Source: Cylindrotheca closterium
Taxonomy: Eukaryota > Bacillariophyta > Bacillariophyceae > Bacillariales > Bacillariaceae
Length of the DNA: 64,000 nucleotides
Assembly: GCA_933822405.4 (NCBI GenBank)
Contig: CAKOGP040001736.1
Coordinates: 126,981-190,980, forward strand
Direction: 5' to 3'
Positions 54,201 through 63,723 of this stretch are shown here, piece by piece. The notes beneath the pieces are model-generated. The model made no database searches and was not told the origin of the DNA. It saw only the letters and a list, made by a program, of their open reading frames with translations. Each line of letters starts with the position of its first letter. Position 1 is the first letter of the stretch. The position numbers were made by a program, and so were the translations under genes.

Positions 54201-54501
54201 TGGTAATGGCTTCTTGAACCGCATCTTTCAAGATCATTTGCTCGGAATATCCACTCGCCAAGATTTGAGGATCTGACGGTGACGATGCCGATGCCATGAA
54301 CAATTTGGAGGCTGATGGTCGTCTGGAACCATGATTATCTGAGAATGGTGATGAAGCCTTTAGCTTTTCATTTTGTAGACTGCCTGTATGAATGTTGATA
54401 TGTTGACTGTTGGCTCTTTTCTGCAGAGGTGAAGGTTGAAATGCTGCAGTATAGGAAATCGACAGCAAAGCCGCTGACCATGTCAAAAGTGTCAATTGCA
54501 T
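51262..54501 (-). CDS. plastid-targeted FIST domain fused to catalytically altered IGPS-like barrel
   Basis: Three exons, 54501-53848, 53734-52531 and 52430-51262 (introns GTACGA...CAG and GTAAGT...CAG), join to 1008 residues. A signal peptide ending SYTAAFQPS has the diatom plastid Phe site. Residues about 75-600 form a FIST (N plus C) sensor domain with GYSEQMILKDAVQEA, LVGSYSGG and FMGKTGYESEAALDFLPT; an acidic linker (EEEDDQEEEEEEEEEVDE) sits inside it. Residues about 705-992 match indole-3-glycerol phosphate synthase: VLIPECKRLEP, GSLEDI, YPYQLYKMRLAGADAVNMIA, VSNRNLEDF. Of the known catalytic set, Glu 768 and Lys 770 remain, but the general-acid Lys (S. solfataricus Lys110) is Ser 844, the Glu159 position is Ser 893, and the ESG phosphate/active motif is VEG. 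It is probably not a working IGPS. The splice into the barrel keeps frame (LFGSKSGRPVY). Confidence 0.82.
53746..53790. repeat. (GAAT)n and (GTTGA)n repeats in intron 1
   Basis: Two adjacent short tandem repeats inside the first intron of the FIST/IGPS-like gene. Confidence 0.75.
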
Positions 54502-55056
54502 GATTTTTTAAATAAAAAGTTGCCTTCCGATGTTTTGCTATTTGTCGTATTGCTTCAAGGTATTAGAAGGCAAATTCAAAATAGGTACAGATGAATCTAA
54601 TATCGGGCAATATGAGACAAAGATTGGCTTGGTTACGCGGAGGGAGCTGATGATACGCACTCTGTATTCCTGTGGTCAGAGATGCTATATTAGCAGGTTG
54701 TTGTTGGCATTCAGTTGGATTGATCGCAAATATCAGAAGCCTCCAAATAACAGATAATTGTGACGTACGCAATGCAGTCGGACTGGTCATTCAGATGTGT
54801 CTGATGCACTTGTTAAAATATTTGCTACTTTCAACATCGCATCGCAATCAGAATAATAACCGAAGGCCTACTTGCTTTTGACCGCATGCGGTGATAAGAC
54901 TGGAGGAAATGAGAAAAGCAAGATACATCACTACAGACGTGCAAATTTCATAAGAAAGAGAGCCAAAGGCCTTGGAGTCATACCAAGATATTTACACTTG
55001 TGCTAACAATTAAGACAGGAGGAAAACCGAACTCGCCAGTCTTGTAACATATATTC
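54502..55056. promoter_or_regulatory. divergent promoter, FIST/IGPS-like gene and glycosyltransferase
   Basis: The two starts face away from each other across 555 bases. No coding frame or clear core element is seen. Confidence 0.4.
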
Positions 55057-56592
55057 ATGAGGAACAAGGCATCCTATTCCAGAGTTCAACTATGCTTGAC
55101 CGTGGCGTTTGGTATGCTGCTGCAGTTATTTTTGTCGTTCACCTTTCGCCAGAGTACAGAACTTCAGAAACAATTGAATATCGATGGTGTGACTATCGGT
55201 AATAATCCCAGCATCAGGTGCCGGCAGGATGACCAATCATCTGAGACTGTGCCAAGTACGTCAGAAATGATAAGTTCAAAAACTGCAAGTGCCCCATGTC
55301 GCGACGAAATGATGAGGATAATACAAAGACAGCAATGCTTTCAACTTCAAGAATCTTCCAAGTCGACCAATACTGAGTCCTCTTATTATTGTCCTTCTTC
55401 TTCTGGTAATAACAAGATGATACAGCACACCATGCCATTTCACAACTATGCCGCATATGCTGGACAAGGCTTTGGTCGAATTGTGGAGCATACCGTATTG
55501 GGCTGCATGTTTGCATCAGTCCTGTTGGAACGTCCTTGCACTATCGATTTGGACGTGCGTGACCCGTACTGGACGTGGCGCAGCTTTTTGAACCATGGAT
55601 CCTTGGATTGGGAGTGGACGAAGCTACATGACACTAGTAATGAACAAGTGAGAAACGAAATCGAACAGGCTATTGCCAATCTGCCTTCTACGGCAGGCGA
55701 TCAGTGGGCAGGCGATCAGTGGGATGTGAAATATTTTGATAATGACATTGGTTCTACCAATACGTCGCTGGTGCTCCCCATGATATGGAATGAAGGTTGG
55801 GATGTAGATCAGCACTTGGAATACTGGACCCATGCGACTACTACCCCTTCATCCACCGAGGTCGCAAAACAAAGAGTCCTCCTTTCTCCCAATTGGGGAA
55901 ACGCGTGGAACCAGCATGTGCCAGTGGCAGCCTTGATTGCCAAAAAGACAAATGGCCAATGCAAACTCAATCAGTTGCGAACCCAGTTACAAAATGAAAT
56001 GTTTGCTCCCACTAGTCTCTCGAGACTTCTTCACCAGCAACGAATGGACCGAGTCTTTCCGCCACTTCTAATCCAAGGCGAGAAGGATCATCGACCACCA
56101 CCTGCCACTCCAACTGTGTATGGGGCAATTCATTTGCGTACCGTCTTATCCGATGTCAACATTCGTCGGTCGTATCTAAGTCTCGAATGGATTCGGGCAC
56201 TGGGGCAATGTCTCGATAAGGCTCTGACCAAGCATCAAGAATCGTCCACATCCAAAATATCGAACTGGTGGCTGATAGCCGACAATCGAACAGTGGCCGA
56301 ATACTTCGTCCAAAAGCTTCCCGAGTATCATCCTCATGTCCCCGTCACCGTTGATATGGACCCTCATTTCTGGGAAAAGGATGGAACCCACAGTGGTTAT
56401 GCCATGAAACAAAAGTATTTTCATTCCAAAATGGAAACCTCCATGATGGATTTCATGGTCCTACACGAGGCTCAAGTGGCCGTGGTGTCACACGGGTCCT
56501 TTGGCACCACTGGGGCCCGGGGGAATGGAAAAGTCAAGGTTCAAGTTTGCGCTCCACAAAAAGCATTCTCCATTTTCGTAAATCCAAGCTGA
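55057..56592 (+). CDS. type II membrane protein, fucosyltransferase-like
   Basis: Single exon, 511 residues. A short cytosolic tail is followed by one membrane anchor (LCLTVAFGMLLQLFLSFTF, about 12-30) and a Ser/Thr-rich stem. The lumenal domain begins NYAAYAGQGFGRIVEHTVLG, with GCMFASVLLERPCTIDLDVR next, and has AIHLRTVLSD (about 352-361, an HxR-type motif seen in fucosyltransferases with a GT-B fold) and WWLIADNRTVAEYF, then VVSHGSFGTTGARGNG near the end. The GxGN/R start, HxR and late S-F-G motif suit a GT-B fucosyltransferase-like enzyme, but the match is by pattern and the family is uncertain. A near-perfect hexapeptide repeat (AGDQWAGDQW, about 212-221) is present. Confidence 0.6.
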   Translation: MRNKASYSRVQLCLTVAFGMLLQLFLSFTFRQSTELQKQLNIDGVTIGNNPSIRCRQDDQSSETVPSTSEMISSKTASAPCRDEMMRIIQRQQCFQLQESSKSTNTESSYYCPSSSGNNKMIQHTMPFHNYAAYAGQGFGRIVEHTVLGCMFASVLLERPCTIDLDVRDPYWTWRSFLNHGSLDWEWTKLHDTSNEQVRNEIEQAIANLPSTAGDQWAGDQWDVKYFDNDIGSTNTSLVLPMIWNEGWDVDQHLEYWTHATTTPSSTEVAKQRVLLSPNWGNAWNQHVPVAALIAKKTNGQCKLNQLRTQLQNEMFAPTSLSRLLHQQRMDRVFPPLLIQGEKDHRPPPATPTVYGAIHLRTVLSDVNIRRSYLSLEWIRALGQCLDKALTKHQESSTSKISNWWLIADNRTVAEYFVQKLPEYHPHVPVTVDMDPHFWEKDGTHSGYAMKQKYFHSKMETSMMDFMVLHEAQVAVVSHGSFGTTGARGNGKVKVQVCAPQKAFSIFVNPS

Positions 56593-56837
56593 TGAGAGAG
56601 AACACATGATTATGATGATGACACCAAGAAAAGCGTTGAGTGGAAAAGAACTGGCGACAAATTTGATATTATGCTGGGCCATTGTGTGCCTTGACTTTGA
56701 ATAAATGGATGCACCAGAAGGGCCTTGCCTTGTTCCAAGAAGCTAAACCACACACATGCCTCCAAATCGCCCCGTTATATCAAGAGAAACCTGCCTAATT
56801 TTCCCAAATTATATATTTTACTTTAATGGTATGGTTT

Positions 56838-58388
56838 TTATTCACAAGTGTCAAACGTATTGCGGCGGCCAATGCCTCGATCTCGCCTTCTTCTCCTAGC
56901 ACCACGGCCATAATTGTAGTCCATGGTTTCGTCGAGCGCCGCAAGTGGCATACAATCAGCCATTTCCAAGGAAGTCAATAACTTCCAAAATGTCAGATTC
57001 TTGGGAGGTACAGGTCGAAGTGGTTCCACACTCGTGTTGTCCGACGACGAATATGTCGACAAGGAATCCCGCCTTTCTTGTCGATCGCCTCTGCCCCTGC
57101 TGCTTACAGTTCGACTGCGGCGTCTTTCGCTGTTACCCGGTTTCTTTCGTCGATGACTTTTTCCCTTTGTCTCGCTTTGACGTTGAGAAGATTTTGATCT
57201 TACCTTTTGACGCGATGAGGGCATTCTTGGTTCCTCAGGTTCTTCCAACATTGCTTCCTCGGGTTCGTCCCTCATCCCGTCATCACGATCTTGAGTCTTT
57301 CGTTTCGGGACTTCTCCACCTGAGTGGGATACCACAAACGCCTCTCCCCTGAGAGACTCGTCTCTGCCACATGAATCACGCATCTCTTGTCCCACAGACT
57401 GCGCCCTACCTTTGAAATCTTTTGAGCCTAAGCTTTTGTTTCGAGGGTCAACTTCTGGTGGGTCGGATGCATTATTGATAAATGGTGGAAAGGTTGAATC
57501 CAGTTCCGACATGAAATCTTCAATCTCGTCTTCCTCATCACGATGATCCATTGCATTCTCTGCCGCCTCATCCAGGGCAATGCTAGGATCAGAAGTTCTG
57601 GATCCAGCTCCATTGTGGACAGGCACAGTCTGGCTTTTTGTGAATTCAGACAATGTGATATCCATCACAAGTGCAACCGAACCTTCACATTGGATCTTTT
57701 CTCGTAGCCCAAGCAGATTTGGGTCAGCCGACTTCATCAATTCGATTAGCTGAACTTCCCCATGCTCGCCTTCAAACCGATTGAATACATGCTGCAAGAT
57801 CAGAGCAACCAGGACAACATTCTTGGACTCTCGGTGTCGCGCAAAATAACATCGACCGAATGGTGCGTTTCGGACTTTGGTTGGAATGAGATCGTATTTG
57901 GCGTTGAGAGCTTCTTCTTCGAATTTACCGTCAGGCTTTTTGGTTGGCTTGGCTGCCTCTTTGAATTCTGGAGGGTGTACTTCTGTCTTCGGAAGACTGT
58001 GTGTCCGGGCTAATGTTTTTGATGGTGGTGCCGCATGTTTTGGATAGCTTCTTTTGACTTGAGGAGGAGGAACGACCGCGGTCTTGGAAGTTGATTTCGC
58101 GGCCAAACGAGTCGCGATCTCGGCTATAGGATCGTCGTTTCCTTTTGTCGGCACAATCTGTGGTTGTGTAATCTTTTGCTCATCCTTTGTCCAAGGAATC
58201 TTGCTTTTCTGCAAAGTCGACATTGAACGACGTGAAGAAGATGAGGCCGACATCGAACCCAGTTGCCCTCGATCGCCTTCCTTCAAAGATTTATTCGTTT
58301 CGCCAGTAGCATTGCTGACTTTTGAATGACTATCCACGTCAACATAGGCGGACTTTTTCTTTCTCAAGCGCCCCAGCAACTTCACCAT
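56838..58388 (-). CDS. unknown protein, paralogue of the divergent neighbour
   Basis: Single exon, 516 residues from ATG 58388 in the context CACCATGGTG, the same as in the divergent paralogue; the frame extends 24 codons further up. The shared core (about 180-265) reads YDLIPTKVRNAPFGRCYFAR, then HRESKNVVLVALILQHVFNR and ends VALVMDITL. The N-terminus is basic (MVKLLGRLRKKK). The long C-terminal part is Arg/Ser/Glu-rich and disordered (KSSQRQSETKGKSHRRKK). The core matches no domain I know. It could bind a ligand or protein partner; nothing indicates an enzyme. Confidence 0.7.
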   Translation of the reverse strand: MVKLLGRLRKKKSAYVDVDSHSKVSNATGETNKSLKEGDRGQLGSMSASSSSRRSMSTLQKSKIPWTKDEQKITQPQIVPTKGNDDPIAEIATRLAAKSTSKTAVVPPPQVKRSYPKHAAPPSKTLARTHSLPKTEVHPPEFKEAAKPTKKPDGKFEEEALNAKYDLIPTKVRNAPFGRCYFARHRESKNVVLVALILQHVFNRFEGEHGEVQLIELMKSADPNLLGLREKIQCEGSVALVMDITLSEFTKSQTVPVHNGAGSRTSDPSIALDEAAENAMDHRDEEDEIEDFMSELDSTFPPFINNASDPPEVDPRNKSLGSKDFKGRAQSVGQEMRDSCGRDESLRGEAFVVSHSGGEVPKRKTQDRDDGMRDEPEEAMLEEPEEPRMPSSRQKVRSKSSQRQSETKGKSHRRKKPGNSERRRSRTVSSRGRGDRQERRDSLSTYSSSDNTSVEPLRPVPPKNLTFWKLLTSLEMADCMPLAALDETMDYNYGRGARRRRRDRGIGRRNTFDTCE

Positions 58389-58728
58389 GGTGGTTCCGAT
58401 AGGGTACAGTATCTTTGATGAAGCGAAAAACATGAGACGAAGCAGTCCCACAACCAGCAATTGTCGCTCAATTTGTCGTATCGGACACGTTATTATGGGT
58501 CTCGGCGATTGCTGGCCGGCTCAACTGAAAAGGTATTTTAGGAGCACGATGAAATGTTTCTGGATGCCGAAGCTTTGGATTCCAGATTCCGTGTCCCTCG
58601 TTAGCGATATTATTAGCGACAAAGAAATTTCCTCGGCGTCAGGTTGCGACTTTTGTGATCCAAATCGCAACCTTTTGTAATCTCTAGTGTGGTATTCAAT
58701 AATACCGGTACAAGTACACCCTCACAAA

Positions 58729-58752
58729 AGATCTTCTTGAAGATCTTCTTGA
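58729..58752. repeat. perfect 12-bp tandem duplication AGATCTTCTTGA
   Basis: Two exact copies end 8 bases before the plus-strand ATG at 58761, in the shared divergent promoter or 5' leader. Confidence 0.85.
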
Positions 58753-58760
58753 AGTGCACC

Positions 58761-59858
58761 ATGGTGAAATTGTTCAAGAGCAAAGTCCTATCGAGACAGC
58801 GTGGGAACAAAGCATCTGGCATCGATCATTTGACAGGAATCACCACGGCGACGAACAACAAAAACAAGACGACGAATGGGCCAGGTGTGCTGTCCGAACA
58901 TACACAGTCGACCCAAAAAAACATGACGGCCGATGTCAGTACGACTGACTTTACATACATTTTCGATGATCCCAAGTTGAAGAATGAATATCAGCTGATG
59001 ACAACAGCTGCAAAGAAAGCAAGTTTTGGCCAGTGTTTCTTTGCTCGTCATCGTAAGAGTGGGGATATTGTCATGGTCATGGCGATCCAAAACGAGTTCA
59101 TGCACAAGTTTGAGGCTGATCTCAACGATGCATCCAAATTGGAGAGTATGATGGCCGCTGTGGACCCTAGTCTGAGCGGATTACGAGAAATGATTGGGAT
59201 GGGTAGGTCCACGGCGCTCATCATGGACCTGGATATGAGTCCTACAGCCATGATCAAGGACCCGAATGAATACATAATCATCGAAGATCACACCACTGTT
59301 CAACAGACAACAGCCACATCCATGACAGCAATGACAACAACGACTGCAACCACAGAAGCAGATGAACCATTTGATGATTTTGGGTCCTGGCTCCAATACT
59401 GGGTTTGTGGAGCACCTAGTCACCTCTTGCTATGCAATGCTCCCATTGGACCTCCTGCTCTGACTGTTATCCCCGAGTGCCCCGATGAAAATACGGACTC
59501 TTCGAACATGAAAATTCAAAACGTACCCAAGCACAGCAACAGATCCTTTGGGGTAAATGTCACTAAAGAAAAGAGGCGAGCTCCAGAATTCGATGCCCGG
59601 TCGGTCGGTGTTATGAGCCGAATTGTCGACGTTGATGATGCCACGACCGTCGCGACATCTAGACAACTATCTCAACATAGCAAGATTCGATCGAGAAAGA
59701 ACAGCAGCAAGTATTACAAGAACGTTGCGGCTGAGATTGCCTCTACAGACGGTTCCAAGACGTTGCCTTCCATTTTCTCCATGGATTCACATTCAATCCC
59801 ACCGGAAGAAGATTGGTTCTCGATGCTGGATCAGCTGTTGACCCCTGATCTCCGATAG
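58761..59858 (+). CDS. unknown protein, divergent paralogue of 56838-58388
   Basis: Single exon, 365 residues from ATG 58761 (CACCATGGTG). The core at about 75-160 reads YQLMTTAAKKASFGQCFFAR, then HRKSGDIVMVMAIQNEFMHK and ends STALIMDLDM, matching the partner in order and spacing (FGxCxFARHRxS). The N-terminus is basic (MVKLFKSKVLSRQRG). After the core it is Thr-rich and then has a Trp/Cys segment (FGSWLQYWVCGAPSHLLLCN) not seen in the partner, ending DWFSMLDQLLTPDLR. Both genes leave a 372-base shared promoter. Confidence 0.7.
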   Translation: MVKLFKSKVLSRQRGNKASGIDHLTGITTATNNKNKTTNGPGVLSEHTQSTQKNMTADVSTTDFTYIFDDPKLKNEYQLMTTAAKKASFGQCFFARHRKSGDIVMVMAIQNEFMHKFEADLNDASKLESMMAAVDPSLSGLREMIGMGRSTALIMDLDMSPTAMIKDPNEYIIIEDHTTVQQTTATSMTAMTTTTATTEADEPFDDFGSWLQYWVCGAPSHLLLCNAPIGPPALTVIPECPDENTDSSNMKIQNVPKHSNRSFGVNVTKEKRRAPEFDARSVGVMSRIVDVDDATTVATSRQLSQHSKIRSRKNSSKYYKNVAAEIASTDGSKTLPSIFSMDSHSIPPEEDWFSMLDQLLTPDLR

Positions 59859-60395
59859 GAGAACCATCCAATAGGGCCTGCCTTGGATGCAATAGAAGAA
59901 GAGCTGAATAGAAAATCAAGGCCGCGGCTCTTCACAAAGAAATCTGCGTCGCTTCTTCGTGTCCCAGCAACGCATTTTTTGAATTTGAATTTGTATTTTA
60001 TATTTTTTTAATGTTTTAGAAAGCTTATTTATATTAGACAACCTCATCACACTGACAATCTTGGACTACCGAGTAACTGGCTCTTGGGTACTGCAGATGG
60101 CACTTACTGGAGAGACAACGAGCCCAAATTTTCGCATTTCATTGCCAATCGACTCATTCGATCTTTCATTATAGTGTGAATTCGTTCGAAGTCGATGGAA
60201 GTCCAGAAAATAGCGTGAGAAAGGCTAAAAGAAACCCGGAAGTTCTCCAAAAAATGAGACCGTCGTGCGAAATTCTAGGATGTTCCACGATCTGACGTAG
60301 TTTGGTGTGTCAGATTTTTGCCCAAAACGTAGTTGTCGGGAAAATGTACGTCTTACTATCATAATCTGACAAAAGCAACAGTCCAAACCTTCAAA
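59859..60395. other. intergenic, promoter side of Old Yellow Enzyme gene
   Basis: AT-rich near 59985-60040 with no coding sequence seen. Confidence 0.4.
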
Positions 60396-61769
60396 ATGAG
60401 TTCTGATATGCAAATCCTTTCCAAGTTTAAAATCGGTGACATGGAGCTCAAGAACCGTATCATTTTGGCTCCTTTGACTCGCGCCAGGTAAGATTCATTC
60501 GTTCACTCAGTCAACCAATCATTCGCCGAAGTGATGGGTCGTCTCGTCGGTTCTGCTACGATCAGAAAGATGCAGATCTTCTACTCCGATGATGGCTCTG
60601 TGGCCTCATCTCGATCCTCATTTCAATCGGCTCTCAGTGTTGAGCTTCTGACATTGATCTGCTGTTGCCAGTATGATTTCCTTACCATGTTCTTGTTGTT
60701 GTCCTTTACCTGAATTCGCAGAGGAACTCCACAGGACGATCCAATGGACCCTGCCAGCCGCGTCCCCAATGATACTCAAGCTCTCTACTACGAGCAACGT
60801 GCTTCTGGTGGTCTCATTCTCACTGAAGCTTCTGCAGTTAGCGAGGAAGGTTACGGATGGCTGAATGCTGCTGCCATCTACACTGACGACCACGTCGCAG
60901 GGTGGAAGAAGGTTACTGATCGAGTGCACGCCAAGGATGGAAAAATCTTTTGCCAACTCTGGCACATGGGAAGACAAGCTCATTCTAGCTACCACCCTAC
61001 CACCAAGCGCACTGTCTCGGCCTCTAGTGAACCAATGGCTGGAAAAGTTAAAACCATCGACAATGGTGAGGCTGATGGCGAGGTCCCACATGCACTAACT
61101 GTTGATGAGATCAAGACCACCATTGCCGATTTCGTAAATGGCGCTGAAAAGTCCAAGGCTGCTGGTTTTGATGGTGTTGAAATTCATGCTGCCAACGGAT
61201 ACTTGGTTGACCAATTCCTTCAATCCAAGACCAACAAGCGAACTGATCAATATGGAGGATCTAAGGAGAACCGTATCAGATTCTTAAAGGAAATTGTTGA
61301 AGCTATCATTGCCAGTGGTGCCTACCCCGCTAGTCGCATCGGCTTCCGCATCTCCCCTAACGGTGCCTTTGGTGACATGGGATCCGAAGACAACGTCGAA
61401 ATGTTCACCTTTGTGGCGAAGGAAATGAACCAATACAATTTGGCGTATCTGCATATCATGGACGGTCTAGGTTTCGGTTACCACGGAAAATGCAGGCCCG
61501 TCACCTGTGCAGACATTCGAAAGAACTATGATGGTGCCATCATGGCCAACGTTGGCCTCACCAAGGAAATCTCGGAAGGATTGGTCCGATCTGGAGCATG
61601 TGACTTGGCATGCTTTGGACGACTATACATCAGTAATCCTGACTTGCCTGAGCGTTTCGCCAACGACTGGCCAGTAGCAGACCCAGCTCCGTATGAGACC
61701 TGGTGGGCTCACACTGGCGAAAAGGGCTACACTGACTGGCCAGTCTACGAAGAACCCAAGGAGGAGTAA
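60396..61769 (+). CDS. Old Yellow Enzyme / 12-oxophytodienoate reductase-like flavoprotein
   Basis: Exons 60396-60487 and 60722-61769 with a 234-base intron (GTAAGA to CAG, phase 2) give 379 residues. It is an FMN-dependent NAD(P)H ene-reductase. Visible are the flavin-binding start KNRIILAPLTRAR-GTPQDDP across the splice, the substrate motif EIHAANGYLVDQFLQ (the HxxN pair), DQYGGSKENRIRF with the catalytic Tyr region, FRISPNGAFGDM, and FGRLYISNPDLPERF. No targeting signal is seen, so it is probably cytosolic. Length is typical for the family. Natural substrate unknown; OYEs reduce alpha,beta-unsaturated carbonyls such as oxylipins. Confidence 0.92.
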
Positions 61770-62426
61770 GTTGTTCTCTTTTTACTCTTTGGGGCTTCAC
61801 CAATGCGAGGATCACAGGATTATCTGTGGTAGCTATCTATCTGAATAGAAACAGTAGACAGACACAATGGAGACTTCACTAAATGATAAAACTCTTTAAA
61901 ATCGCACAATTGTATATCTATCTGCTATCACCATCAAGTTTAAAATATACGCACTCCTTCCTGACGATAGAAACAGTCGAATGAATCAATCATTTCGCGC
62001 AATTAGAACGACAGATATATATAAAAAAAAGACCTTATTTTCGAATTCATTCATCTCAGTCGATAGAAAGAATAGCGTTTAAAAAAGCGCATCAAAATCA
62101 AATTTATCCTTGATCTCTTTTCCACTGAGTTTTTTAGTTTTCACTTCATTTTGAAACTGCGTCTGTGCGAGTGAGTCGTTGTCCTCTGACACGGAGTTGG
62201 CCCTGGTACCGGTACCAGGTACAGTAGGGGATAGATCTACAAAGATTTCCAATTCGAGATTATGAGAATCCTGCTTTGCCGCTCATGCTCGAACCCGTAG
62301 AGATTCTACACAATATCCAAATCGTCCGATCAATCATCCAAAATCGGAATCCAAACGACTTTTGCTTTCACCTTCATACTTTGTCATAATTTTCCAGTTG
62401 CAGTAAAGTTGCAAAGAAAAGAAATC
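61770..62426. other. intergenic, upstream of small Lys-rich gene 1
   Basis: No gene seen. The stretch has a GGTACC palindrome at 62203-62223 and an ATTTCGCGCAA motif near 61992. Bases about 62129-62175 resemble 63088-63140, part of a tandem segmental duplication. Confidence 0.45.
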
Positions 62427-62750
62427 ATGACAAAACAAGGAAAGAAGGCTAAGGTAAGCAGTCATCTTTGCATGTGTCAAGTATCGCTTGCGTAGAAGAA
62501 TTGGACCATTGAATTGCTTCTGCTTTGCTTTTGAATTGCGTCTGTATCATTTGCAGAAACTCCACTTTCGTCCCAAGAATACTTTTCTCACAGCATTCCT
62601 TTTGTTTCCATGCAACAGGATGCCCAAGACGCCAAGGCGGCGAAGCCTGATGACGAGATCAAGGGCAAGAAATCTCCGGCTGACAAGAAGACAAAGCCAG
62701 GAGAAGACAAGAAGCCCAAACCAGCTGCAGGAAAGAAAGGCAAGAAGTAA
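62427..62750 (+). CDS. small Lys-rich protein, copy 1
   Basis: Exon 1 (62427-62453) codes only MTKQGKKAK; the intron runs GTAAGC to CAG (165 bases, phase 0); exon 2 (62619-62750) gives 43 more residues, 52 in total. The protein is made of Lys, Pro, Asp and Ala repeats (GKKSPADKKTKPGEDKKPKP) and ends AGKKGKK. It looks like a disordered nucleic-acid or polyanion-binding tail; no domain. The evidence is the shared gene plan with copy 2 (same tiny first exon, phase 0 intron, similar flanks at an offset of about 931 bases). Confidence 0.6.
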
Positions 62751-63357
62751 CAAGCTTGTTGAGAATGGCAAACTGAAGGATCCAGCCCAGCACACTACGA
62801 CACCATAACGGCAAGTCATTGTCAGGATGTGTTGCTCACAGCAGCGAGCAAATCAACTTCAGTAGAATAACCTTATATAGAAACTTATTCTAGCCCGATA
62901 TTCTTCCGTTTGCGTACCAGATCTTGATGTTTTAACTCGGGTTGTCAGCAGCAATGTCGCTTTGTTGGGACCTCAAGGACCGAAGAGCGAATGAATCAAT
63001 CATCCTTTTGTAACCAAATATATTTATGGCGGTTGGAAGCGCAATGAAACGCATCCATACATTTTGCATCTTTTTTTTTCACCTAGTTTTTTAGTTTTCA
63101 CACCATATTTAGAAGGTGTCAGTCGTGTCTGTGCGAGTCTGATATTAATACGATTGATTTTCGGCACGGTATTCTTCGACGTCAGTCGACCCACGACCTG
63201 CACAAAATGCCCAAGTACTATTGTACCAAACCTACTGTATCCGAAGCGTCCGATCGAGCATCCACACATCAGAATTCAAATTTTCTTTCCTTTTACAATA
63301 CTCTGTCATAACTTTCCATCTGGAACAAAGCTGCAAATCAGTAAAAGAAAGAGAGGA
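62751..63357. other. intergenic between small Lys-rich paralogues
   Basis: No separate gene is seen. The second half resembles the upstream flank of copy 1, including TTTTTTAGTTTTCAC and GTCTGTGCGAGT matches, and is the second unit of a tandem duplication. Confidence 0.45.
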
Positions 63358-63723
63358 ATGCCAAAAAACTCAAAGGTAAGAAATGATCTTTGCATGTTTC
63401 AACTACTGTATGCCGCTGGCAACAAAGAATTGGGCCACTGGTTGTTCTTGCTTCTGCTGCTATGATTTCAAATCGCAACTGCTGTGCTCCATTTGCAGGA
63501 ATTACCTCTATTCGTATGGGATCGTCATTACCTTCCATGGATAATTAAATTGCGTGCTCACGGTATCCCTTTTATGTTGGCATCACAGGCCGGCCAGGAC
63601 GACAAGCAGCCTTCTCATGAGGCGAAGGGGAAGAAACCTACAATTGACAAGAAGCCAAACACTGGCAAGAAGTCGAAGCATGTTGAAGTCAAAAAGACGA
63701 AGCCAGTCAAAGGCAACAACTAA
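63358..63723 (+). CDS. small Lys-rich protein, copy 2
   Basis: Exon 1 (63358-63375) codes MPKNSK; the intron runs GTAAGA to CAG (213 bases, phase 0); exon 2 (63589-63723) adds 44 residues, 50 in total. It is rich in Lys and Pro (EAKGKKPTIDKKPNTGKKSK) and aligns loosely with copy 1 (GKK-x-DKK-x-GxKK spacing). Divergence is considerable but the gene plan is kept, which argues for selection. No function is known. Confidence 0.55.
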
